A stretch of 6,427 bases of DNA, from the NCBI GenBank assembly GCA_003448675.1, contig DLXZ01000035.1, forward strand, positions 1,908 through 8,334. The letters run 5' to 3'. Each line of letters begins with the position of its first letter. The stretch's first letter is position 1. A program made the position numbers and the translations under genes. Of the stretch, positions 1 through 6,427 are shown in pieces. Under the pieces are notes generated by a model, which worked only from the letters and a program-made list of their open reading frames with translations, ran no database searches and was not told the origin of the DNA. This stretch comes from Porticoccaceae bacterium. Lineage in GTDB: Bacteria; Pseudomonadota; Gammaproteobacteria; Pseudomonadales; Porticoccaceae.

Positions 1-209
1 AAGGTGCGGGTCGATGTAACTACCGATAACGACAGCAGGGCGCCAACAAGCAGGAGAACCGCGATATGATCCAGGCCCGTCAAGGGGTGGAGGAGTCCCG
101 CCAGAAAATTTGTCTGGGGCAAATCAGGATTACTGTGCGCTAAGCCCGTGGCTGGCGCGCATACGGCGGCAATGGTGGAAAATGCGATAAGGGATTTTTT
201 TGTCCACAT
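1..209 (-). CDS. ureJ: HupE/UreJ family nickel permease, 5' part (cut by window edge)
   Basis: Reading the minus strand from the ATG at 209-207 gives 69 codons with no stop before the window edge. Residues 1-24 look like a signal peptide: two lysines at 4-5, a hydrophobic stretch, then a likely cut after GLA24 so that the mature protein starts with His25. Next comes HPLTGLDH at 41-48, which fits the HX5DH signature of HupE/UreJ proteins (His41, Asp47, His48), followed by a hydrophobic first membrane helix (about 49-64). Members of this family are inner-membrane secondary transporters that import nickel (or cobalt) for hydrogenase or urease. Beside a urease operon, a role in supplying nickel to urease is the natural inference, hence the symbol ureJ rather than hupE. 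An AGGAG at 220-224 (minus strand) lies 10 nt upstream of the start. The gene is transcribed divergently from ureD. The second family motif and the rest of the helices are outside the window. Confidence 0.88.
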   Translation of the reverse strand, partial: MWTKKSLIAFSTIAAVCAPATGLAHSNPDLPQTNFLAGLLHPLTGLDHIAVLLLVGALLSLSVVTSTRT

Positions 210-279
210 TGGCTAAGGTCTCCTCTGGCCTGAAATTGTGACGAACGTGGCCGGTGTTAAGGGTTTTAAGTTGCTGAAG

Positions 280-297
280 TGCTATTTAATGTTAGCA
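280..297. repeat. short dyad TGCTA-N8-TAGCA in the ureJ-ureD intergenic region
   Basis: Five-base perfect inverted arms at 280-284 and 293-297 flank eight A/T-rich bases. The centre lies about 124 bp upstream of the predicted ureD transcription start, a typical enhancer distance for a sigma-54 activator, and just downstream of the predicted ureJ start. The total length is 18 bp and the arms lack the usual TGCAC/GTGCA, so it is not a standard NtrC site. It could be an activator site or chance. Confidence 0.25.
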
Positions 298-317
298 ATT
301 ATAAGAATTGTTGGCGC

Positions 318-333
318 AGCAAATTATATGCCG
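318..333 (-). promoter_or_regulatory. candidate sigma-54 (-24/-12) promoter for ureJ/hupE
   Basis: Read on the minus strand from 333 to 318 the sequence is CGGCATATAATTTGCT. GG (332-331) and GC (320-319) are 12 bp apart as in the TGGCACG-N4-TTGCW consensus, with GGCA and TTGC both perfect. Transcription would start near 307, leaving a leader of about 98 nt before the ATG at 209. No NtrC-like enhancer was found for it. It forms a nine-base inverted repeat with the ureD-facing promoter. Inference from pattern only. Confidence 0.55.
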
Positions 334-386
334 GTTCCTGATGTTTACCATAGCTTGTTGATCTCATGGGCTCGGCGGCTGTTGAC

Positions 387-402
387 CGGCATACATATTG
401 CC
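387..402 (+). promoter_or_regulatory. candidate sigma-54 (-24/-12) promoter for the ureDABCEFG operon
   Basis: The sequence CGGCATACATATTGCC has GG at 388-389 and GC at 400-401, 12 bp apart, with GGCA and TTGC matching the sigma-54 consensus exactly. The start of transcription would be near 413, about 24 nt ahead of the ureD ATG at 437. This placement argues against the upstream TTG at 398 as the ureD start, because that codon lies inside the -12 element. Pattern-based; an activator site was not clearly identified. Confidence 0.55.
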
Positions 403-436
403 TTTTGACTGCCCAACTAAGTGGAATAAGAAATTC

Positions 437-1333
437 ATGGATACAGCAATGGCTCAACTGGAGCCAGAGGCTTCGAAAGGCTGGCTGGCCTTCCTTGAGT
501 TGGTCGCCAATCAGCGGGGTGGTCGAACCGTGCTGGGCCGCAACAGTCACCGGGGCCCATTGCGCGTGCAACGACCCTTTTATCCCGAAGGTGGTATTTG
601 CCATGCATATATACTTCATCCACCGGGTGGTCTGGTCGCGGGTGATGAACTGGACATCCGGATTCACTGTGAAGCCGGTGCGCAATTGCTGGTGACGACA
701 CCTTCGGCGGGCAGAACTTATGGTTCGAACCGAGACAGACTCAAGCAGAGTCAGCGTGTTTCCATTCGGGTGGAATCCGATGCTCGCTGTGAATGGCTGC
801 CCCAGGAGAGCATCGTCTTTGATCAGGCGGAAGCGAGCAACAGTGTGCATGTTTCCCTCGCTGAAAGCGCTGATTTCAGTGCCTGGGAAATTACCTGCCT
901 GGGCCGACCGGCGGCAAATGAGGACTTTGATAACGGGCGCTTGTCCCAGTCCATTGAGGTTTGGCGGGAGGGTCGGCCCTTGCTGATTGAGCGAAGCGAA
1001 TACCTGGGTGGCGATGCCCTGCTGCGGGCGCCCTGGGGGCTTGGCGGCGCAAGGGTGGTTGGCACCCTGGTATCAACTGCCACCGAGGCGGGTGTTGAGA
1101 GCTTGCGTGAAGTGGTTGAGCAGGTAAACGATCGGGCGAGCTGTTTGACGGCCAGTGATTTACCTTTCAGTCGGCCGCTGGTGGCCCTTACCGCTTTGCC
1201 GGAGCTGGTCGTGGTGCGGGCTTTTGGCGCCAATGCCGCCGCTGTGAAAGCGGTCTTTATGGCGTTATGGCAAACGATGCGCCTGACCCAAAGCGGACGG
1301 GAGGCGGCCGCGCCCCGGATATGGTTTACCTAG
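437..1333 (+). CDS. ureD: urease accessory protein UreD (UreH)
   Basis: This 298-residue protein has the family hallmarks: RTVL (30-33), GPLRVQRPFYPEGG (40-53), HPPGGLVAGD (61-70), TTPSAGRTYGS (87-97), WLPQE (120-124) and a C-terminal PRIWFT. UreD is the cytoplasmic scaffold that binds apo-urease and recruits UreF and UreG, so that nickel can reach the UreC active site. It is the first gene of the operon, 42 bp before ureA. The frame stays open back to a TTG at 398, but that codon sits within the predicted -12 promoter element. The ATG at 437 is preferred because it leaves a short N-terminus like that of relatives. An in-frame ATG at 449 is the alternative. No strong Shine-Dalgarno precedes either one; GTGGA at 422-426 is the best match for 437. 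Function is sure, the exact start is less so. Confidence 0.93.
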   Translation: MDTAMAQLEPEASKGWLAFLELVANQRGGRTVLGRNSHRGPLRVQRPFYPEGGICHAYILHPPGGLVAGDELDIRIHCEAGAQLLVTTPSAGRTYGSNRDRLKQSQRVSIRVESDARCEWLPQESIVFDQAEASNSVHVSLAESADFSAWEITCLGRPAANEDFDNGRLSQSIEVWREGRPLLIERSEYLGGDALLRAPWGLGGARVVGTLVSTATEAGVESLREVVEQVNDRASCLTASDLPFSRPLVALTALPELVVVRAFGANAAAVKAVFMALWQTMRLTQSGREAAAPRIWFT

Positions 1334-1375
1334 GGCCTGTTTATACTAAGTAATGATAAATTTTGGGAATGACTG

Positions 1376-1678
1376 ATGGAACTAACACCGAGAGAAAAAG
1401 ACAAGTTGCTGCTGTTTAGCGCTGCGCTGCTGGCGGAGCGGCGCAAGGCCCGCGGGCTCAAGCTCAACTATCCCGAGGCGGTGGCGCTGATTTCCTTTGA
1501 GGTGATGGAGGGTGCCCGCGACGGTAAAACCGTTGCCGAACTGATGGACTTTGGTCGTAGCCTGCTGAGCGTGGACGACGTCATGGAAGGCATCGCCGAG
1601 ATGATCCACGAGGTTCAGGTGGAGGCCACTTTTCCCGATGGCACCAAGCTGGTGACCGTTCACAACCCGATTGTTTAA
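1376..1678 (+). CDS. ureA: urease subunit gamma UreA
   Basis: At 100 residues this is exactly the normal size of a free bacterial gamma subunit. It begins [14 protein letters not shown] and carries [10 protein letters not shown] (30-39), then [12 protein letters not shown] (46-57), and ends at HNPIV (96-100), all typical of UreA. Together with UreB and UreC it forms the cytoplasmic (UreABC)3 enzyme that hydrolyses urea to ammonia and carbamate. UreA itself is structural and holds no nickel ligands. GGGAA at 1365-1369 lies 6 nt before the ATG. The 42-bp gap after ureD (1334-1375) shows no terminator, so co-transcription with ureD is expected. UreB follows 14 bp downstream. The three-subunit arrangement is the usual bacterial one, not the fused UreAB form of Helicobacter. 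Confidence 0.97.
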   Translation: MELTPREKDKLLLFSAALLAERRKARGLKLNYPEAVALISFEVMEGARDGKTVAELMDFGRSLLSVDDVMEGIAEMIHEVQVEATFPDGTKLVTVHNPIV

Positions 1679-1692
1679 ACAGGGAGCAGAGG

Positions 1693-1998
1693 ATGAAACC
1701 GGGCGAAATTATAAGCGAGCCGGGCGAGCTCGAAATCAATGCTGGCAAGCCGGTGACTACCTTGAGTGTAGCCAACAGTGGCGACCGGCCGATCCAGGTG
1801 GGTTCCCACTACCATTTTTACGAGGCCAACAATGCACTGCAGTTTGAACGGGACAAGGCCCGGGGTCTACGCCTGGATATTCCCGCCGGTACCGCAGTTC
1901 GCTTCGAGCCAGGGCAGAGCCGCGAGGTAAATCTGGTGCCCTACGGCGGCGAGCGTGCTGTGTACGGTTTTCAGGGCAAGGTTTCGGGCAAGCTTTAA
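1693..1998 (+). CDS. ureB: urease subunit beta UreB
   Basis: The protein is 101 residues, the usual beta-subunit length. It opens [16 protein letters not shown] and has the conserved VGSHYHF (36-42) and [14 protein letters not shown] (61-74) segments, ending [11 protein letters not shown]. UreB packs against UreC in the (UreABC)3 trimer and, from Klebsiella work, its main domain has been linked to the hinge motion that lets accessory proteins reach the active site. It holds no catalytic residues. AGGGAG at 1681-1686 is a strong ribosome site 6 nt before the ATG. Its stop is 13 bp before the ureC start, so the two are tightly coupled in one transcript. Nothing abnormal is seen. Confidence 0.97.
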   Translation: MKPGEIISEPGELEINAGKPVTTLSVANSGDRPIQVGSHYHFYEANNALQFERDKARGLRLDIPAGTAVRFEPGQSREVNLVPYGGERAVYGFQGKVSGKL

Positions 1999-1999
1999 C

Positions 2000-2004
2000 G
2001 GGAG
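2000..2004 (+). promoter_or_regulatory. ribosome binding site that fixes the ureC start
   Basis: GGGAG sits 7 nt before the ATG at 2012. The same frame is open further back to an ATG at 1955, inside ureB, but that start would add 19 residues absent from UreC proteins. This site therefore supports 2012. Confidence 0.8.
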
Positions 2005-2011
2005 TCGCAGA

Positions 2012-3715
<1,704 letters not shown>

Positions 3716-3734
3716 AACCTCTCCGACACGTGCT

Positions 3735-3738
3735 GGAG
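3735..3738 (+). promoter_or_regulatory. ribosome binding site that decides between two TTG starts of ureE
   Basis: GGAG lies only 1 nt before a TTG at 3740 but 7 nt before the in-frame TTG at 3746. Normal spacing favours the second. No ATG or GTG start is available between the ureC stop and the conserved part of UreE. Confidence 0.6.
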
Positions 3739-3745
3739 CTTGGGA

Positions 3746-4213
3746 TTGATTGAAACGCCCTTAAAACGCCTGACCGCTTTCGCTGACGCTAGGGTTTCGG
3801 GAGCGGTGGACGATGAACTTTTACTGCCCTACGACACCCGCAAAAAAAGCCGCTTCAAGGCCGAAGCCCGCAGTGGTGCATTGTGGGCGGTGATGCTGCC
3901 TCGAGGTCAAACCCTGCGCCACGGCACGCTTCTGAAAAGTGAAACCGGTGAGTTGGTGCGGGTTGTGGCCGCCGATGAAACGTTAAGCCAGGTGACCGGC
4001 AAGGACCCCTGGGCACTGGCCAGGGGCGCTTACCACCTGGGTAATCGGCACATGCCCCTGCAATTGGGTGAGGGCTGGTTACGTTATCAGCATGACCACG
4101 TGCTGGATGATATGGTGCGTGGATTGGGCCTTGAGGTGGAGATCATCGAGGCGGGCTTTGATCCGGAAGATGGCGCCTATGCCGCGCCCGCCGGGCATGG
4201 TCATCACCACTGA
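3746..4213 (+). CDS. ureE: urease accessory protein UreE (nickel metallochaperone)
   Basis: With a TTG start at 3746 the product is 155 residues, beginning MIETPLKRL. A TTG at 3740 would add two residues but has poor ribosome-site spacing. An N-terminal UreE domain (PYDTRKKSRFK, then MLPRGQTLRHG at 50-60 and VRVVAADE) leads into the metal-binding domain with YHLGNRHMPLQ. His102 there corresponds to Klebsiella His96, and HDH at 116-118 to Klebsiella His110/His112. The tail ends GHGHHH, a much shorter histidine cluster than in Klebsiella UreE. UreE is a cytoplasmic dimer that carries nickel and hands it to UreG for urease activation. It lies 30 bp after ureC and 20 bp before ureF. The rare start codon may keep its level below that of the enzyme subunits; that is inference. 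Confidence 0.94.
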   Translation: MIETPLKRLTAFADARVSGAVDDELLLPYDTRKKSRFKAEARSGALWAVMLPRGQTLRHGTLLKSETGELVRVVAADETLSQVTGKDPWALARGAYHLGNRHMPLQLGEGWLRYQHDHVLDDMVRGLGLEVEIIEAGFDPEDGAYAAPAGHGHHH

Positions 4214-4233
4214 TTTAGCCGGCGGCGCAGCTA

Positions 4234-4902
4234 ATGACTCCGGATACCCTGAAACTTCTGCACCTACTGCGTCTGGCCAGTCCGTCCCTGCCGGTGGGAG
4301 CGTTTGCCTGGTCACAGGGCCTTGAAGCGGCTATCGAACTGGGCTGGCTCAGTGACACGGATGATCTGCGGGACTGGCTGGAAGCGGTGCTGATGCAGGG
4401 TTTTGCGCGTCAGGACGTACCGCTCTTGCAGCGTTTGTTGGCCGCCGAAGGGCAAAGCGCGATGCTGAACCTCAATGCAAAATCGTTGGCGCTGCGCGAA
4501 ACCGCTGAGCTGCTGCTGGAAGACCGGCAGACCGGTCAGGCATTACTGCTTCTCGCCCGGTCACTGGAAATTGCTGAAGCTTTGGACTGGCCTGATCACC
4601 AGGAAATCAGTTTCGTTACAGCCTACGGGCTTATGTGCAGGCACTATCAACTTGATGACAGCGCGGCGGCCAGCGCCCTGATCTGGGCCTGGCTGGATAA
4701 TCAGATAGCCGCGGCGATCAAGCTTTTTCCCATTGGGCAGACGGCGGGGCAGCGGGTGATTGAAGCCATGATCCCCTTGATTCCGGTTGCCATAGACAGG
4801 GCGACTTCGGTTGTGGATGAAGAAATTGGGCTCAGCCTGCCGGGCCAGGTGATGGCCAGTATGTTGCACGAAACCCAGTACAGCCGAATGTTTCGTTCCT
4901 GA
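4234..4902 (+). CDS. ureF: urease accessory protein UreF
   Basis: The 222-residue, mostly helical protein has the family signature ASPSLPVGAFAWSQGLE at 15-31 and the conserved C-terminus HETQYSRMFRS at 212-222. UreF bridges UreD and the GTPase UreG in the urease activation complex and is thought to gate GTP hydrolysis, so that nickel is delivered only to properly carbamylated urease. The conserved C-terminal tail contributes to complex formation in studied homologues. The ATG at 4234 is 20 bp after the ureE stop and is preceded by G-rich sequence rather than a clear Shine-Dalgarno, so coupling to ureE translation is likely. The start fits family alignment, since the signature lies about 15 residues in. 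Intact, nothing odd. Confidence 0.95.
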   Translation: MTPDTLKLLHLLRLASPSLPVGAFAWSQGLEAAIELGWLSDTDDLRDWLEAVLMQGFARQDVPLLQRLLAAEGQSAMLNLNAKSLALRETAELLLEDRQTGQALLLLARSLEIAEALDWPDHQEISFVTAYGLMCRHYQLDDSAAASALIWAWLDNQIAAAIKLFPIGQTAGQRVIEAMIPLIPVAIDRATSVVDEEIGLSLPGQVMASMLHETQYSRMFRS

Positions 4903-4959
4903 GCCGACGGCTGTCTTGGTGGGTGTCAAAATCAGTAATTAGCAAAGAGGAAGTTGTAA

Positions 4960-5565
4960 ATGACCAAACAAGCGTTGCGGGTGGGTATCGGCGGGCCAGT
5001 GGGTTCCGGTAAAACCGCATTGTTGTTGCGTCTGTGCGAAGCCATGCGTGATAACTACGATATCGCTGTCGTCACCAACGATATTTATACCCGGGAGGAC
5101 GCGGAATTCCTGACCCGCAATGAGGCCCTGCCGCCGGAGCGAATTGTCGGCGTCGAAACCGGCGGTTGTCCTCATACCGCGATCCGCGAGGATGCTTCCA
5201 TGAACCTGGCTGCGGTGGCCGAGTTGAATGGGCGGTTTGCGGATCTGGATGTGGTGTTTATCGAAAGCGGTGGAGACAATCTCAGCGCCACTTTCAGCCC
5301 GGAACTTTCGGATTTCACCATTTACGTGATTGACGTCTCCGCCGGCGACAAAATTCCCCGCAAGGGTGGGCCGGGTATTACCAAGTCTGACCTGTTGGTA
5401 ATCAATAAAACCGACCTGGCGCCCATTGTTGGTGCGTCCCTGGAGGTGATGGATCGGGATGCCCGAAAAATGCGCGGCAACAAGCCTTTTTTATTCACTA
5501 ATATGAAGGAAAAAACCGGTCTTGGTGAGGTGATCTCCACCATTTGCGATCAGGGGATGCTTTGA
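4960..5565 (+). CDS. ureG: urease accessory protein UreG (GTPase for nickel insertion)
   Basis: This 201-residue protein is a SIMIBI-class GTPase. It has the P-loop GGPVGSGKT (11-19), [29 protein letters not shown] with the Cys70-Pro71-His72 nickel-binding motif, ESGGDNL (102-108), and the guanine-specificity motif NKTD (149-152). UreG dimerises on binding GTP and nickel, receives nickel from UreE, and releases it into the UreC site through UreF/UreD when GTP is hydrolysed. AAAGAGGA at 4944-4951 is a strong ribosome site 8 nt before the ATG. The 57-bp gap after ureF is the longest in the operon but holds no clear terminator or promoter. UreG is the last urease gene before a 290-bp regulatory region. 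Confidence 0.97.
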   Translation: MTKQALRVGIGGPVGSGKTALLLRLCEAMRDNYDIAVVTNDIYTREDAEFLTRNEALPPERIVGVETGGCPHTAIREDASMNLAAVAELNGRFADLDVVFIESGGDNLSATFSPELSDFTIYVIDVSAGDKIPRKGGPGITKSDLLVINKTDLAPIVGASLEVMDRDARKMRGNKPFLFTNMKEKTGLGEVISTICDQGML

Positions 5566-5621
5566 CAACTGATAGTTTAGGGGTAGCCCCCGGATTTACA
5601 GAACTCGGTAGCCGCATTTTC

Positions 5622-5640
5622 GAATAATTTATCTGTATTC
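5622..5640. promoter_or_regulatory. GAATA-N9-TATTC dyad, LysR/Nac-type candidate operator
   Basis: Perfect five-base arms at 5622-5626 and 5636-5640 flank nine A/T-rich bases. The core ATA-N9-TAT matches the reduced consensus of Nac, a LysR-type nitrogen regulator known to activate urease genes in Klebsiella, though the preferred T of its TNGTAT half is C here. It also fits the general T-N11-A LysR pattern. It lies about 165 bp upstream of the predicted urtA transcription start. Such short dyads occur by chance, so this is a weak call. Confidence 0.25.
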
Positions 5641-5647
5641 ATCTACC

Positions 5648-5685
5648 TGCACCCATTTGATGGGCTTTAGCCCTAAAATGGTGCA
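5648..5685 (+). terminator. long imperfect hairpin after ureG, possible transcription terminator
   Basis: TGCACC (5648-5653) pairs with GGTGCA (5680-5685). ATTT (5655-5658) pairs with AAAT (5676-5679), with C5654 bulged. An inner GGGC (5662-5665) pairs with GCCC (5670-5673) around a TTTA loop. The arm is followed by the moderately T-rich GTTCTATCTTTG rather than a solid T tract. It is the best terminator candidate for the urease operon, about 80 nt past the ureG stop. The same bases also carry the NtrC-like half-sites, so the symmetry may reflect protein binding instead. Confidence 0.35.
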
Positions 5686-5704
5686 GTTCTATCTTTGTGG
5701 TGCA
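5648..5704. promoter_or_regulatory. candidate NtrC enhancer cluster upstream of urtA
   Basis: The NtrC consensus is roughly TGCACC-N5-GGTGCA. Three 17-bp windows each hold one perfect half. 5648-5664 has TGCACC on the left. 5669-5685 (AGCCCTAAAATGGTGCA) has GGTGCA on the right and strongly resembles a glnA-type site. 5688-5704 has GGTGCA on the right and a poor left half. Centres are 21 and 19 bp apart, near two helical turns, so the sites would face the same side of the DNA. Relative to the predicted start near 5797 they lie at about -141, -120 and -101, normal enhancer distance. Inference from pattern. Confidence 0.5.
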
Positions 5705-5770
5705 CTGATTTGTATCTTCTCAATCCTTTTTCCCCACCATGAAGGCAGTTAATCACTGCTTGTTCCGCGC

Positions 5771-5786
5771 TGGCATGACTCATGCA
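5771..5786 (+). promoter_or_regulatory. candidate sigma-54 (-24/-12) promoter for urtA
   Basis: TGGCATGACTCATGCA has GG at 5772-5773 and GC at 5784-5785, exactly 12 bp apart. It differs from TGGCACG-N4-TTGCA at only two positions (T for C in the -24 block, A for T in the -12 block). Transcription would begin near 5797, giving a leader of about 59 nt. NtrC-like sites lie upstream at the right distance. This is the best-supported of the three promoters in the window. Confidence 0.65.
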
Positions 5787-5812
5787 TTATTTAAGACCGT
5801 TGAGTCAATGCA
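5776..5812. repeat. TGASTCA-ATGCA repeat pair straddling the urtA start of transcription
   Basis: TGACTCA at 5776-5782 and TGAGTCA at 5801-5807 are perfect inverted copies separated by 18 bp, each followed by ATGCA (overlapping by one base in the first copy). Because the core is nearly palindromic, they also read as imperfect direct repeats 25 bp apart. The first copy overlaps the -12 region and the second lies just past the predicted +1. That could be a repressor operator or coincidence. Confidence 0.25.
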
Positions 5813-5855
5813 CTTAGCGCATAACCAACAGAAAGCTAACTGAGGGAGATAAGGC

Positions 5856-6427
5856 ATGAATAAAGGTTCTATAACCTCATCGAGGTCAACCAAGGGCACC
5901 TGGCTCAAAAAAGCAGGCCAGGCTGCCGTTGTTGCCGCGGTCACAATATCGGCGGGTATTGTGCAGGCCGCTGATACTATTAAAGTCGGTGTGCTGCATT
6001 CGCTGTCCGGCACTATGGCCATCAGTGAAACCACGTTAAAAGACACCGTGTTGATGCTGGTGGAAGAGCAAAACAAAAAAGGCGGTTTGTTGGGTAAGAA
6101 GCTTGAGCCGGTCGTGGTGGACCCCGCATCCAACTGGCCACTGTTCGCGGAAAAAACCAAGGAGTTGTTGGGCAAGGAAAAAGTTGATGTGATCTTCGGT
6201 TGCTGGACGTCGGTATCGCGCAAGTCGGTATTGCCCGTTATTGAAGAAATGAACGGCCTGCTCTTCTACCCGGTTCAGTACGAAGGTGAAGAATCCTCGA
6301 AAAATGTTTTCTACACCGGCGCGGCGCCTAACCAGCAGGCGATCCCGGCGGTTGATTATCTGATGAATGAAGTTGGCGTAAAGCGCTGGGTGCTGGCGGG
6401 TACTGACTACGTTTACCCACGTACCAC
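5856..6427 (+). CDS. urtA: urea ABC transporter substrate-binding protein UrtA, 5' part (cut by window edge)
   Basis: 190 codons are present and the frame is open to the window edge; full UrtA proteins are a little over 400 residues, so under half is seen. Residues 1-38 form a signal peptide: a long polar start, Lys18-Lys19, a hydrophobic core (23-36) and a likely cut at VQA38-A39. There is no lipobox cysteine, so this is a soluble periplasmic protein. The mature part has [17 protein letters not shown] (42-58), then [12 protein letters not shown] (89-100), [16 protein letters not shown] (113-128), [14 protein letters not shown] (138-151) and [10 protein letters not shown] (181-190), all characteristic of UrtA within the type 1 Leu/Ile/Val-binding fold. 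It binds urea for the UrtBC permease and UrtDE ATPases, whose genes probably follow. GGAG at 5845-5848 is 7 nt before the ATG. Its own sigma-54-type promoter and NtrC-like sites suggest induction on nitrogen starvation. Confidence 0.95.
   Translation, partial: MNKGSITSSRSTKGTWLKKAGQAAVVAAVTISAGIVQAADTIKVGVLHSLSGTMAISETTLKDTVLMLVEEQNKKGGLLGKKLEPVVVDPASNWPLFAEKTKELLGKEKVDVIFGCWTSVSRKSVLPVIEEMNGLLFYPVQYEGEESSKNVFYTGAAPNQQAIPAVDYLMNEVGVKRWVLAGTDYVYPRT

Noticed and set aside
298..303. TATAAT on the minus strand as a sigma-70 -10 box for ureJ.
   Set aside because: At 17 bp spacing the -35 position reads TAATTT, not close to TTGACA; the nearby -24/-12 element is the better candidate. A weak secondary promoter cannot be excluded.
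398..436. TTG at 398 as an alternative ureD start adding 13 residues.
   Set aside because: The codon falls inside the predicted -12 element and upstream of the likely transcription start; the added residues do not resemble UreD.
299..850. Minus-strand open frame of 183 codons over the ureJ-ureD intergenic region and ureD.
   Set aside because: It overlaps certain ureD coding sequence and both predicted promoters, and shows no protein family features.
1955..2011. Possible 19-residue extension of UreC from an upstream in-frame ATG.
   Set aside because: It overlaps ureB, has no family counterpart, and the ATG at 2012 has a good ribosome site, gives the normal length of 567 residues and restores standard residue numbering.
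5580..5590. GGGG-TAG-CCCC hairpin 15 bp after the ureG stop as a terminator.
   Set aside because: The stem is only four pairs and no T tract follows.
5705..5770. Possible IHF site between the NtrC-like sites and the urtA promoter.
   Set aside because: AATCACTGCTTG near 5751 resembles the IHF consensus only partly, with mismatches at conserved positions, so it is not called.
5780..6223. Minus-strand open frame of 147 codons antisense to urtA.
   Set aside because: UrtA on the plus strand is clear by motif content; the reverse frame is a shadow, with no recognisable domain.

Overview
The window is a urea-utilisation locus from a Gram-negative bacterium, most likely a gammaproteobacterium. The reasons are close resemblance of all proteins to proteobacterial urease and Urt families, a Sec-type leader on UrtA, and sigma-54-type promoters. 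A marine or Cellvibrionales-like source is possible, but that is only an impression from protein style. Every gene inside the window reads intact; only the two end genes are cut by the window edges.

Layout: (1) 1-209, minus strand: 5' part of a HupE/UreJ-type nickel permease. (2) 210-436: divergent regulatory region with two back-to-back candidate sigma-54 (-24/-12) promoters, one for each direction. (3) 437-5565, plus strand: seven-gene urease operon in the order ureD-ureA-ureB-ureC-ureE-ureF-ureG, with gaps of 13 to 57 bp. (4) 5566-5855: intergenic region with a long hairpin, a LysR/Nac-type dyad, a cluster of NtrC-like half-sites and a third -24/-12 promoter. (5) 5856-6427: 5' part of urtA, the urea-binding protein of the UrtABCDE ABC transporter; urtBCDE presumably follow beyond the window.

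How the parts work together: UrtA captures urea in the periplasm for import. UreABC hydrolyses it in the cytoplasm. HupE/UreJ should bring in nickel, UreE delivers it, and UreD/UreF/UreG (a GTPase) load it onto the carbamylated lysine site of UreC. All metal and catalytic residues of UreC fall at the standard Klebsiella numbering.

The genes are a well-known system and I see no undescribed protein machinery. The most interesting content is regulatory: three sigma-54-type promoters with the same GGCAT core, one per transcription unit (permease, urease, urea transporter). At urtA this is joined by NtrC-like sites at the distance expected of an enhancer. This suggests one nitrogen-limitation regulon controlling metal supply, enzyme and transport. 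All promoter and operator calls are pattern-based inference.
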